A stretch of 15,093 nt of DNA from CAYJIL01 sp964370235 (GTDB lineage: Bacteria; Bacteroidota; Bacteroidia; Bacteroidales; Rikenellaceae), in assembly GCA_964370235.1 (NCBI GenBank), contig CAYJIL010000059.1, positions 1 to 15,093 of the forward strand, read 5' to 3'. The first letter of the stretch is position 1. Every line of letters starts with the position of its first letter. Below, piece after piece: positions 7,086 to 13,916 of the stretch. The notes beneath the pieces were generated by a model. It did no database searches and was not told the origin of the DNA. It saw only the letters and a program-made list of their open reading frames with translations. The position numbers were made by a program, and so were the translations under genes.

Positions 7086-8438
7086 ATGAGACGAATTCTA
7101 CAAAAGTTTACAGTAGCATTGAGTGCACTTGCCTTGACGACATCTGTTTTTGCTCAAGACTACAGCGCACCTCAGTATGCAAAGTATGGTGAGAATCCAG
7201 ATGATCGTAAGGATAACATCATGCGTTACAACACATTTACAGAGGCTTTCAAAGCTAAAGATTATGATCGTGCAACAGCAGTTCTAAAAGAGCTAATCGT
7301 TCGTGCTCCTAAAGCGAGCCAGAACCTTTATGCTATGGGTACTTCTATCTACAAAAAGAAGATCTCTGCGGCTCAAGGTACAGAGCAAATGGCCGTTTAT
7401 ATTGATAGCCTTATGCTTCTTCACGATATTCGCATCGAGCACTTTGGTGGTGACGCTAAGCGTGGTGTAGGTTATATCATGGCAGAGAAGATTAAAGATC
7501 ACATGAGATACAAGAAAGACGATATCGAAGATCTAATGGCACTTTCTGATGCAGCAATCACTGCAGCAGGTCCAAAACTAGACATCGAAGTTCTTCCTGC
7601 ATACTACAATGTACTTGTAGCAGAGTACTCTAACGATGAGTTATCACCAGACGCTCTTATCGAGGAGTATGATTTCCTAAGTACAACACTTGCTGGTTTC
7701 CCACAAACAGAGGAGCGTGACGAGGCAGTTACTGCAATCGAGCAGCTTTTCATCCAGAGTGGTGTTGCTAGTTGTGAGAACCTAGAGAAAATTTATAAGC
7801 CTAAGTTTGAAGCTAATCCTAACGATGCAGATCTTATCAAGAAAATTGGTAACTACCTAGCTCGTGAGGAGTGTAAGAGTGACTTCCAAAACACTATTGC
7901 AGAGAAAAGCTACGAGATTGAGCCAAATGCTGCTGCTGCTGTTATGCTAGCTATGGCATTTGAGGAGCGTGGCGAGGCAGACAAGGCTAAGGAGTATATG
8001 GATCAGGCAATCTCTCTAGAGACTGATGCTAAGACAAAGTCTAACTACTGTGTTCGTGCTGCTGGTGTTTCTCTATCAAGAGGCGATGCTCGTGTTGCTG
8101 CTGACTATGCTCGTGCTGCAATTGAGGCTGACGCAGAGTCGGGAACTGCTTACATGCTACTTGCACAGGCTTATGCAGTTGGTGCATCTTCGGCTTGTAG
8201 CGCATTCAACCGTTCGGCTGCTTACTGGCTAGTTGTTGACACTCTAGTTAAAGCTCGTTCTCTAAGTGCAGGTGACGATGCTCAAGTTGAGTCAATTAAT
8301 GGTCTAATCAGAACTTACACTGCTTACTTCCCAAAGACAGAAGATATGTTCTTTAGTGATCCTCCAGTACAAGACGGTAGTGCTTACACTGTTCGTTGTG
8401 GTTGGATCTCTGGTTCTACAACTGCAAGAGGTAGATAG
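7086..8438 (+). CDS. Exported tetratricopeptide-repeat protein
   Basis: This is a 450-residue protein. Residues 1-23 form a signal peptide (basic MRRILQK, hydrophobic core, VFA cleavage before Gln24). The mature part is almost all helical with TPR-like pairs: FTEAFKAKDYDRATAVLKELI (51-71), NPNDADLIKKIGNYLAREE (244-262), AMAFEERGEADKAKEYMDQAI (289-309) and SLSRGDARVAADYARAAIEAD (329-349). Paired Cys residues (230/263, 322/371/438) may form periplasmic disulfides. The C-terminus ends in a distinct motif, YTVRCGWISGSTTARGR (434-450). The gene sits 54 nt after the barrel gene and 16 nt before lptC, which suggests a scaffold role in envelope assembly. Codon use is biased to CTA/CTT and GCT, as in the transporter gene, implying high expression. 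The partner is unknown. Confidence 0.85.
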   Translation: MRRILQKFTVALSALALTTSVFAQDYSAPQYAKYGENPDDRKDNIMRYNTFTEAFKAKDYDRATAVLKELIVRAPKASQNLYAMGTSIYKKKISAAQGTEQMAVYIDSLMLLHDIRIEHFGGDAKRGVGYIMAEKIKDHMRYKKDDIEDLMALSDAAITAAGPKLDIEVLPAYYNVLVAEYSNDELSPDALIEEYDFLSTTLAGFPQTEERDEAVTAIEQLFIQSGVASCENLEKIYKPKFEANPNDADLIKKIGNYLAREECKSDFQNTIAEKSYEIEPNAAAAVMLAMAFEERGEADKAKEYMDQAISLETDAKTKSNYCVRAAGVSLSRGDARVAADYARAAIEADAESGTAYMLLAQAYAVGASSACSAFNRSAAYWLVVDTLVKARSLSAGDDAQVESINGLIRTYTAYFPKTEDMFFSDPPVQDGSAYTVRCGWISGSTTARGR

Positions 8439-8454
8439 TAATATAAAATAACCG

Positions 8455-9093
8455 ATGATGAATCATAGGGTTAAACCATATTTAGTAATGTTAGCACTCC
8501 TATATGGGGGTGCTAACTTTCTTTCTAGTTGCAAGGGAAGAATGGATGGTACTATCGAGATCGAAGATCTTAGTAAAGTGCCAACTATCTCTAGCGACTC
8601 GTTAACTATTATCTCTTCTAAGGATGGAGAGATTGACTACCGTTTCGAGACACCTTTGCTCGAACGTTTCGACCTAAGCGAAGAGCCCTACATGCTCTTT
8701 TCGAAAGGCATAAAGATTATTACCTTTGATTCTGTACAAAATATGGAATCTTCGCTCAGTGCTCAGTGGGCACACTTTAATGAGAAGAAGCAACTATGGG
8801 AGGCAAAAGGTAATGTTGTTGGTGTAAACGTGAATGGAGATTCGCTTTTTACTCAGCAAATCTTTTGGGATCAAATAAAAAAACGAATCTATTCAAACGT
8901 AGATACAAAAGTGGTTAGTGGTACACAAGTTGTGCTGGGTGATAGTTTTGAATCGGACGAAAACCTTGATAATATCGTCATGGGGCGTAATCGAGGCCGT
9001 TTCTTGGTTGACACAGCAAGTAGTGACTCCACTGCTACCGAAACACAACCTGTCGATTCGCTCTCTAGCGTAGATACTAACCAGGCTAATTAA
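8455..9093 (+). CDS. lptC: LPS export ABC transporter periplasmic protein LptC (predicted lipoprotein)
   Basis: This 212-residue protein has a short N-terminal hydrophobic stretch (9-19) leading to a lipobox, LSSC, with Cys26 as the lipidation site. LptC normally bridges the LptB2FG extractor in the inner membrane to the LptA bridge and passes LPS outward. The LptC/OstA-type beta-jellyroll strands are visible as LSAQWAHFNEKKQLWEAKGNVVGVNVNGDSLFTQQIFWDQ (positions about 100-139) and VVSGTQVVLGDSFESDENLDNIVMGRNRG (about 153-181). The last 25 residues are a Ser/Thr/Asp-rich disordered tail. A second ATG directly follows the first, so translation may begin at either. Its place just before a CorC/CBS protein and PpiD is a recurrent Bacteroidota arrangement. 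Confidence 0.92.
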   Translation: MMNHRVKPYLVMLALLYGGANFLSSCKGRMDGTIEIEDLSKVPTISSDSLTIISSKDGEIDYRFETPLLERFDLSEEPYMLFSKGIKIITFDSVQNMESSLSAQWAHFNEKKQLWEAKGNVVGVNVNGDSLFTQQIFWDQIKKRIYSNVDTKVVSGTQVVLGDSFESDENLDNIVMGRNRGRFLVDTASSDSTATETQPVDSLSSVDTNQAN

Positions 9094-9099
9094 ACTAAA

Positions 9100-10047
9100 A
9101 TGGTAGATTTGGGATTTAACATAAAGGCAACTGCGCTTATAGCATCGCTTTCGGCAATTGCTATTGTAACTGGCTTTGAGTACTTTGATGTTCAGCTACC
9201 AGCTGTTGCATATGTTGCACTGTGTGTTGTTGCAACACTCATGCTATTTATGTTGCTTTTCTACTTGTTATCGCTGCTTTTTCGTTGGCCAAAGGTTGGT
9301 TCATATAAAGAGCGAGACGATTCGCCTTTGTGGATGGCGGGATTGACAGCTCCTCAGCTTGATAAGGAGAAAGAGATATTTCAGAATGCTATCGATTTCT
9401 CTGAACTCAGGGTCGAGGATTGCATGGTGCAAAGAGTTGATATTGAGGCTGTCGATTTAGATGAATGTAGTGTCGAAAGGCTACGTGATATTTTTGCTCA
9501 AACCCAATATAGCCGCATTATGATTTATCAAGATACAATTGATAATATTGTAGGCTATGCCAATGTAAAATCTCTGTTCAACAACCCGTCCAAAATTTCG
9601 GACATCTTGCATGAAGTTATGATTGTTCCACAAACAATGCTTTGTGAGAAGTTACTTGCTAGTTTCATAAAAGAAAAAAAATCGATTGCAGTTGTGGTCG
9701 ACGAATTTGGTGGAACGGCAGGCATGATTACTATGGAAGATATTCTAGAGGAGATATTTGGTGATATCGAGGACGAGTATGATACTGTATCAACCATCGA
9801 GCGCAAATTGGCTAGTGGTGACTACCTGTTTTCGGGCAGATTAGAGGTAGAATATATCAACGAGCGTTATGGGCTTGTGATAGAGCAGAGCGACGAGTAT
9901 GATACACTATCGGGCTATATCATATACAACCTAGAGGATATACCACGTCAAGGCGACGAGATTGTGATTGGGGACTACAAATTTAGAATGATAAAGATGG
10001 TTGGTGGCCGAATAGACCTAATTAAGGTTATAGTAAATTACCAATAG
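9100..10047 (+). CDS. CBS-pair / CorC-HlyC domain membrane protein with reduced N-terminal membrane region
   Basis: This is a 315-residue protein. There are two membrane segments (about 10-27 and 33-62), then a CBS pair: the first covers about 105-160 (VEDCMVQRVDIEAVDL ... YANVKSLF), the second about 165-222 and ends in VVVDEFGGTAGMITMEDILEEIFGDIEDEYD. A transporter-associated CorC_HlyC domain follows at about 235-312. This C-terminal part is typical of the CNNM/CorC/hemolysin-C and GldE-like family, linked to divalent cation transport or, in gliding bacteria, to GldE. The usual four-helix DUF21/CNNM domain of full-length members (about 420 residues) is not present; the membrane part is about half that. 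The start lies 6 nt after lptC, so the two genes are coupled. The cytosolic CBS/CorC module probably still senses adenine nucleotides. Confidence 0.88.
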   Translation: MVDLGFNIKATALIASLSAIAIVTGFEYFDVQLPAVAYVALCVVATLMLFMLLFYLLSLLFRWPKVGSYKERDDSPLWMAGLTAPQLDKEKEIFQNAIDFSELRVEDCMVQRVDIEAVDLDECSVERLRDIFAQTQYSRIMIYQDTIDNIVGYANVKSLFNNPSKISDILHEVMIVPQTMLCEKLLASFIKEKKSIAVVVDEFGGTAGMITMEDILEEIFGDIEDEYDTVSTIERKLASGDYLFSGRLEVEYINERYGLVIEQSDEYDTLSGYIIYNLEDIPRQGDEIVIGDYKFRMIKMVGGRIDLIKVIVNYQ

Positions 10048-10132
10048 AGGCATCTTTAGTTTATATATAATAAATAAAATTACCCAAATAGATAAAAATC
10101 CAACTATTATTACTATATTCGCTGATTGTTTG

Positions 10133-10186
10133 TGAGCAATTTGGTGCAGGATCACACGCCTTGGTGTGTGCTAATGTTGTGGCTCA
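10133..10186 (+). promoter_or_regulatory. Structured leader / palindrome upstream of ppiD
   Basis: An 18-bp near-perfect palindrome (CACACGCCTTGGTGTGTG, 10153-10170, one G/T mismatch) is enclosed by TGAGC (10133-10137) and GCTCA (10182-10186), whose stem can extend by AA/TT across a 3-base bulge. It lies about 40-95 nt before the ppiD start, in the only sizeable gap of the envelope run (10048-10226). No T-run follows, so it is not a terminator. It may be an operator or an mRNA leader element for separate control of ppiD, for example under envelope stress. Confidence 0.45.
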
Positions 10187-10226
10187 TAGTTGGTTAGATA
10201 CGATAAAATAATAAAAATAGTAAAAA

Positions 10227-12290
10227 ATGGCGACATTAAACACTTTGAGAACAAAAGGTGGTCCAATACTAGCAGTAGTTATTGGTCTATCTCTTCTTGC
10301 ATTCCTACTTGGTGACCTTTCATCATCGGGTAGCGTGCTACTTAATTCATCTAACATGGTAGTTGGTGAGATTGACGGTGACGACATCTCAGTAGAAGAG
10401 TACCAATATCGTGTTAACGAGCTAACTCGTATTAACAAAATTATGACTGGTAGCGATGCAACTGGTGAGCAGCAGCAAACAGCTATTCGCAATCAAGCAT
10501 GGGATAAAATTATCCGTGAAGTAACTATCGAGCCATCTATCGAGGACCTAGGTCTAACGGTATATGACGAGGAGGCACTAGACATGGCAGATGGTGAGCA
10601 TATCTCTCCACTTTTGCAGTCTATCTTCGTAAGCCCAGAGAGCGGTATCTTCGATCAAAATCTTATGCGTAACTTCGTATCTAACCTAGATCAAGATCCA
10701 TCTGGTAACTCTCGTTACCTTTGGTCATACCTAGAGCGTGAAATGGCATCTGAGCGTGAGCTTTCAAAGTATATTACTCTAGTATCTAACGGTATCTTTG
10801 TTACCGATCTTGAGGTTGAGCAAGGTATCAAAGCTACTGACGTTAAATATAGCATCGAGTATGTTACAAAGAGCTTTACTTCGGTTGCAGACTCTCTAGT
10901 AACGCCAACTGAGGCGCAGCTAAAAGAGTTCTATAACAAGAACAAAGAGAGCTTTAGACAATCAGATGGTCGTGAAATCGAGTATGTGAGCTTTGAGGCT
11001 CTACCTTCGGAGAGTGACTATGCCGAGGCTGATAAATACATGAAAACTCTAGCAGACGAGTTTAGAGCGTCTGAAGATGTAGCTCAATTCGTAGCTCTTA
11101 ACTCAGAGGAGCAGTTCAATACTCGCTTTATGGCTGAGTCTGAAATTACTACTCCATCTGTTGCAGAGTTTGCATTTGCAGAAGAGAAAGGCGCTATGCT
11201 AGGCCCTATCTTTGCTAACGATACTTACAGAATGTACCGTATTGCAGACATTAAAGAACTTCCAGACAGTGTAGGTGCTCGTAGCATCGTTCTTGCTCCG
11301 GGAAGCAAGGTGCTTGCAGATAGCCTAGCTGCTGTTGTAAGATCAAACAAGTCTAAGTTCGCTGATATGGTAGCAGAGTATTCGCTAGACAAAAACACTC
11401 CTGGTGGTGATATGGGACGTTTCGACCCTCAAATGTTGCCAGTTGAGATGTCGAGCGAGCTAATCGCTGCAAAGAAAGGTGATATTAAAGTTATCGATTC
11501 TCAGTTTGGTACTCTAGTACTAGACGTTACATACGTAGGCAATAAGTCAAAGAAAGTTCAGCTTGCCGAGGTAGTTTACAACGTTGTACCAAGCAACCAA
11601 ACAGAGCAGCAAGCATACAGCAACGCTACTACATTTATGGCTGAGGCTGGTGCAAAAGGTTTTGAGACTGCTGTTAGCGAGGCTAGCCTTTCTAAGCGTA
11701 TTTCTCGCCTTCGTGCTGGTGATCGCAATATTTCGGGTCTTGACCAATCTACTGAGATTGTACGTTGGGCATTCGATTCAGAAAAGGGTGCAGTATCTGA
11801 CGTGTTTACAGTAGGTGGCACAAACGTTGTTGCTTATGTTGCATCGGTTCAAGAATTTGGTATCGCTCCATTTGAGTCTGTACGTTCAGACCTTGACATG
11901 GTAGTTCTAAACGAAAATAAGAAAGAGTACATCACAAAAGAGATGGAAGGTGCTAGCTCGCTTGAGGATCTAGCTGCAAAGCTAGGAACAACAGTTGAGA
12001 GTGCGTCAGACGTTACATACAACATGTACTTTATTCCTTCGATTGGTATCGCTCCAGCAGTTATTGGTTCGGTAGGTGCACTTTCTGATGGTCAGCTTTC
12101 TAAGCCAGTTGCTTCGGTGAGTGGTGTGGTTGTAGCTAAGCTAGTTTCTAAGAGTGACAGTGGCGAAACAACTGCAGAGGCAGAGAAAGTTCTTCTAACG
12201 ACAAATGCTCAAACTCAAATTGCGCCTCGTGCAATTGATGCAATCTATCGTTTGAATAACATTAGAGATATGCGTGTTAAGTTCTTCTAG
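10227..12290 (+). CDS. ppiD: PpiD-type periplasmic foldase (SurA-N / parvulin-like)
   Basis: This is a 687-residue protein. One N-terminal membrane anchor (13-29) is followed by a SurA_N_3-like helical chaperone region (about 45-205; VVGEIDGDDISVEEYQYRV), then a parvulin-like domain (about 345-437) holding ADMVAEYSLDKNTPGGDMGRF, then a C-terminal region with a second parvulin-like or helical part. The layout is that of PpiD, an inner-membrane-anchored chaperone that works near the Sec translocon on newly exported proteins. The parvulin domain lacks both conserved histidines: ARSIV (351-355) stands where ARHIL is expected, and QFGTLVLDV (426-434) where GYHII is. It is therefore likely a chaperone without prolyl isomerase activity, as reported for E. 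coli PpiD. It is the last gene of the run and ends just before a strong terminator. Confidence 0.92.
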   Translation: MATLNTLRTKGGPILAVVIGLSLLAFLLGDLSSSGSVLLNSSNMVVGEIDGDDISVEEYQYRVNELTRINKIMTGSDATGEQQQTAIRNQAWDKIIREVTIEPSIEDLGLTVYDEEALDMADGEHISPLLQSIFVSPESGIFDQNLMRNFVSNLDQDPSGNSRYLWSYLEREMASERELSKYITLVSNGIFVTDLEVEQGIKATDVKYSIEYVTKSFTSVADSLVTPTEAQLKEFYNKNKESFRQSDGREIEYVSFEALPSESDYAEADKYMKTLADEFRASEDVAQFVALNSEEQFNTRFMAESEITTPSVAEFAFAEEKGAMLGPIFANDTYRMYRIADIKELPDSVGARSIVLAPGSKVLADSLAAVVRSNKSKFADMVAEYSLDKNTPGGDMGRFDPQMLPVEMSSELIAAKKGDIKVIDSQFGTLVLDVTYVGNKSKKVQLAEVVYNVVPSNQTEQQAYSNATTFMAEAGAKGFETAVSEASLSKRISRLRAGDRNISGLDQSTEIVRWAFDSEKGAVSDVFTVGGTNVVAYVASVQEFGIAPFESVRSDLDMVVLNENKKEYITKEMEGASSLEDLAAKLGTTVESASDVTYNMYFIPSIGIAPAVIGSVGALSDGQLSKPVASVSGVVVAKLVSKSDSGETTAEAEKVLLTTNAQTQIAPRAIDAIYRLNNIRDMRVKFF

Positions 12291-12304
12291 TAGGAACCTG
12301 CATA

Positions 12305-12348
12305 ATAAACAAAAAGGGACGGCTTAATAGTCGTCCCTTTTTGTTTAT
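12305..12348 (+). terminator. Bidirectional intrinsic terminator between ppiD and the sigma-54 regulator
   Basis: ATAAACAAAAAGGGACG (12305-12321) pairs perfectly with CGTCCCTTTTTGTTTAT (12332-12348), 17 bp around a 10-nt loop. The GGGACG/CGTCCC core is flanked by A-runs on one side and T-runs on the other, so it can stop transcription from both the ppiD side and the convergent minus-strand gene. Confidence 0.92.
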
Positions 12349-12396
12349 AGATATTTTATTACCTGCTCTTGTGCATTCAAATCTGATTAAAACTTT

Positions 12397-12418
12397 GCAG
12401 ATTTTAATAAAAATCTGC
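12397..12418 (-). other. Hairpin spanning the stop codon of the sigma-54 regulator
   Basis: GCAGATTTT (12397-12405) pairs with AAAATCTGC (12410-12418) around a 4-nt loop. The TAA stop of the minus-strand gene (12404-12406) lies in it. No T-run follows, so it probably protects the mRNA 3' end ahead of the shared terminator, or it is incidental. Confidence 0.4.
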
Positions 12419-13624
12419 TAGTACATATTGGTTTATATCTTCGACACAAATTTCGTCTTTTTCGGAAAATATAACCAATCGTTCGACAACATTGCGCAGC
12501 TCTCGCACATTGCCAGTCCATGGGTGGTTAATGAGCATTTCGATTGCGCTATCAGATACCGTTTTGGTGTTAACGCCATTCTCGTGACACACTATCCCCA
12601 TAAAATGATCGAACAAAAGGGGTATATCCTCTTTGCGCTCACACAATGATGGCACGTGCAGTATTATTACGCCCAACCTATGATATAAATCTTCTCTGAA
12701 TTTACCCTCGGTTATTTCTTGTGGTAAGCACTTGTTTGTTGCGGCTATCACTCGCGTGTTTACTTCGATATCAAAATCGCCACCAACACGAGTAATTCGT
12801 TTTTCTTGTAGTGCTCTCAGCACCTTTGCTTGTGCCGAAAGCGACATATCGCCAATTTCATCCATAAATAGTGTGCCGCCCGATGCAAGCTCAAACTTCC
12901 CTTTGCGTTGTGCACATGCGCTTGTAAACGACCCTTTTTCGTGCCCAAACATCTCGCTTTCGATTAGGTCGATGGGAATTGCTGCACAATTGAGCTCAAT
13001 GAATGGTTTGTTGTGTCGTTTACTCTTTAGGTGTAGCTGTTTTGCTACTAACTCTTTGCCTGTGCCATTTGCTCCGGTTATGAGCACTCTTGCATCGGTT
13101 GATGCCACTCGCTCTATGTGGTTCTTTAGCTTTACCATCGCTTCGCTAGTGCCCACTATTTCGCTGTTGCGAGCTAAGATGTTTTGCCCTATTGCTACTC
13201 GCTGGCTTCGTCTACGCCGTGTTTTGGGTTGCGGTGCAGGTGTGTCTATATCTTGAATTGCTGTTTGCGTACTTGTGTTAGGCATTAAGTGTTTAACTGC
13301 ATTTAGTATTTTTGATGGGGTATATGGTCTTTCGACAATTTGTGATACTATTCCTCCCTTATAATCGTCGTATAAATATACGCTGTTGGTTTCGGCAACT
13401 ACAATAATGGGTGCTATTTTGTGCCTAGGAATTCTTGCCGACAGTTCTAGCAAATCTACCTCTGATAGTGATAATATAATCATATCAAAGGTGTGTTCCT
13501 CTATAGCTTGGATACCAGCAGCCAAGCTCGCAGTCACATTTAGCGTGTGACCCTCATACTCAAGGATCTCCTTTATGGTGTTTCTTACACTGCGTTGGTC
13601 GATTATTAGCAATATTCTGTACAT
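12404..13624 (-). CDS. Sigma-54 type AAA+ regulator with a degenerate receiver domain and no C-terminal HTH
   Basis: This is a 406-residue protein. A receiver-like domain (1-112) is joined by a linker with a basic patch (KTRRRRSQR, 134-142) to a sigma-54 AAA+ domain (about 155-395). Walker A is GANGTGKE (184-191) and Walker B is GGTLFMDEIGD (249-259). The sigma-54 contact loop reads GSFTSA (231-236) instead of GAFTGA, and REDLYHRL (310-317) and WTGNVRELRNVVERL (369-383) follow. The receiver lacks what phosphorylation needs: the acceptor Asp is Ser52 (FDMIILSL), the acidic pair is Asp9-Gln10, and the beta-5 Lys is Arg99 (ERPYT). The protein stops at VEDINQYVLADFY, before any Fis-type helix-turn-helix. 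It is therefore probably not switched by a histidine kinase and may not bind an enhancer alone. Its targets are unknown. Confidence 0.88.
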   Translation of the reverse strand: MYRILLIIDQRSVRNTIKEILEYEGHTLNVTASLAAGIQAIEEHTFDMIILSLSEVDLLELSARIPRHKIAPIIVVAETNSVYLYDDYKGGIVSQIVERPYTPSKILNAVKHLMPNTSTQTAIQDIDTPAPQPKTRRRRSQRVAIGQNILARNSEIVGTSEAMVKLKNHIERVASTDARVLITGANGTGKELVAKQLHLKSKRHNKPFIELNCAAIPIDLIESEMFGHEKGSFTSACAQRKGKFELASGGTLFMDEIGDMSLSAQAKVLRALQEKRITRVGGDFDIEVNTRVIAATNKCLPQEITEGKFREDLYHRLGVIILHVPSLCERKEDIPLLFDHFMGIVCHENGVNTKTVSDSAIEMLINHPWTGNVRELRNVVERLVIFSEKDEICVEDINQYVLADFY

Positions 13625-13663
13625 ATTATATGCTGATATTTATGTAATATTAAAAAAATAGAT

Positions 13664-13671
13664 TAATTTTG
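13664..13671 (+). promoter_or_regulatory. Probable -7 promoter element for the DUF4290 gene or a leader RNA
   Basis: TAATTTTG, followed by CACT, fully matches the Bacteroidota TAnnTTTG consensus and shares TTTTGCACT with the tRNA-Asp promoter at 14999. The -33 side is weak (TTTA at 13639-13642, 21-nt spacing). Transcription from here would carry a leader of about 240 nt into the gene at 13917. Confidence 0.45.
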
Positions 13672-13713
13672 CACTAGATTTGTATTCATTACCCAATTAG
13701 GAATTATAAGTAG

Positions 13714-13881
13714 CTATTCGCTTTCTTTATCCAATAGGAGTACGAACGTTGATCCGTATTTATAGTGGTCAATACCCTGTGTGCAAAACATCTATTTAGA
13801 GATATATTTGTTCTCGCCCTCCACAAGAGGGTTGATCTTGTTTTTATATGCCTCAGTGGTATCAAAGTTAGTTAATAAAGA
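13714..13881 (-). pseudogene. Possible decayed C-terminal end of a minus-strand gene
   Basis: On the minus strand one frame runs from 13881 to a TAG at 13794-13792, continues at once with an ATG (13791-13789), and ends at a TAG (13716-13714). The first part reads as an ordinary charged protein segment (AYKNKINPLVEGENKYISK). The 25-residue second part contains HYKYGSTFVLLLDKESE. The YKYGST-hydrophobic pattern resembles the FKLGST autocleavage region of phosphatidylserine decarboxylase, but the match is short. The stretch has higher GC and more even codon use than its AT-rich flanks. It could instead be chance in a leader region; I cannot decide from sequence alone. Confidence 0.3.
13817..13845 (+). 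promoter_or_regulatory. Two mutually exclusive hairpins, the second terminator-like, in the leader of the DUF4290 gene
   Basis: CCCTC (13817-13821) pairs with GAGGG (13827-13831). Alternatively ACAAGA (13823-13828) pairs with TCTTGT (13836-13841) and is followed by TTTT (13842-13845). The two share GA at 13827-13828 and cannot form together. The second has the shape of a weak intrinsic terminator and the first of an anti-terminator. The arms are short (5-6 bp), so this is tentative. Confidence 0.35.
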
Positions 13882-13916
13882 TTAATAATCAAATATTATT
13901 ACAATATAAAATTATA

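Noticed and set aside
10114..10121. TATATTCG as a ppiD promoter
   Set aside because: It has one mismatch in the TTTG part and no TTG or TTTG at the right distance upstream, so it is not called.
12732..13256. A 174-codon + strand open frame
   Set aside because: It lies fully inside the sigma-54 regulator on the other strand, has Ser/Cys/Pro-rich random composition and no recognisable domain. The regulator's AAA+ motifs show which strand codes.
13664..13845. Firm identification as 6S RNA
   Set aside because: Size and promoter would fit, but I could not pair the 5' and 3' ends into the long closing stem with a central bubble that 6S RNA needs.
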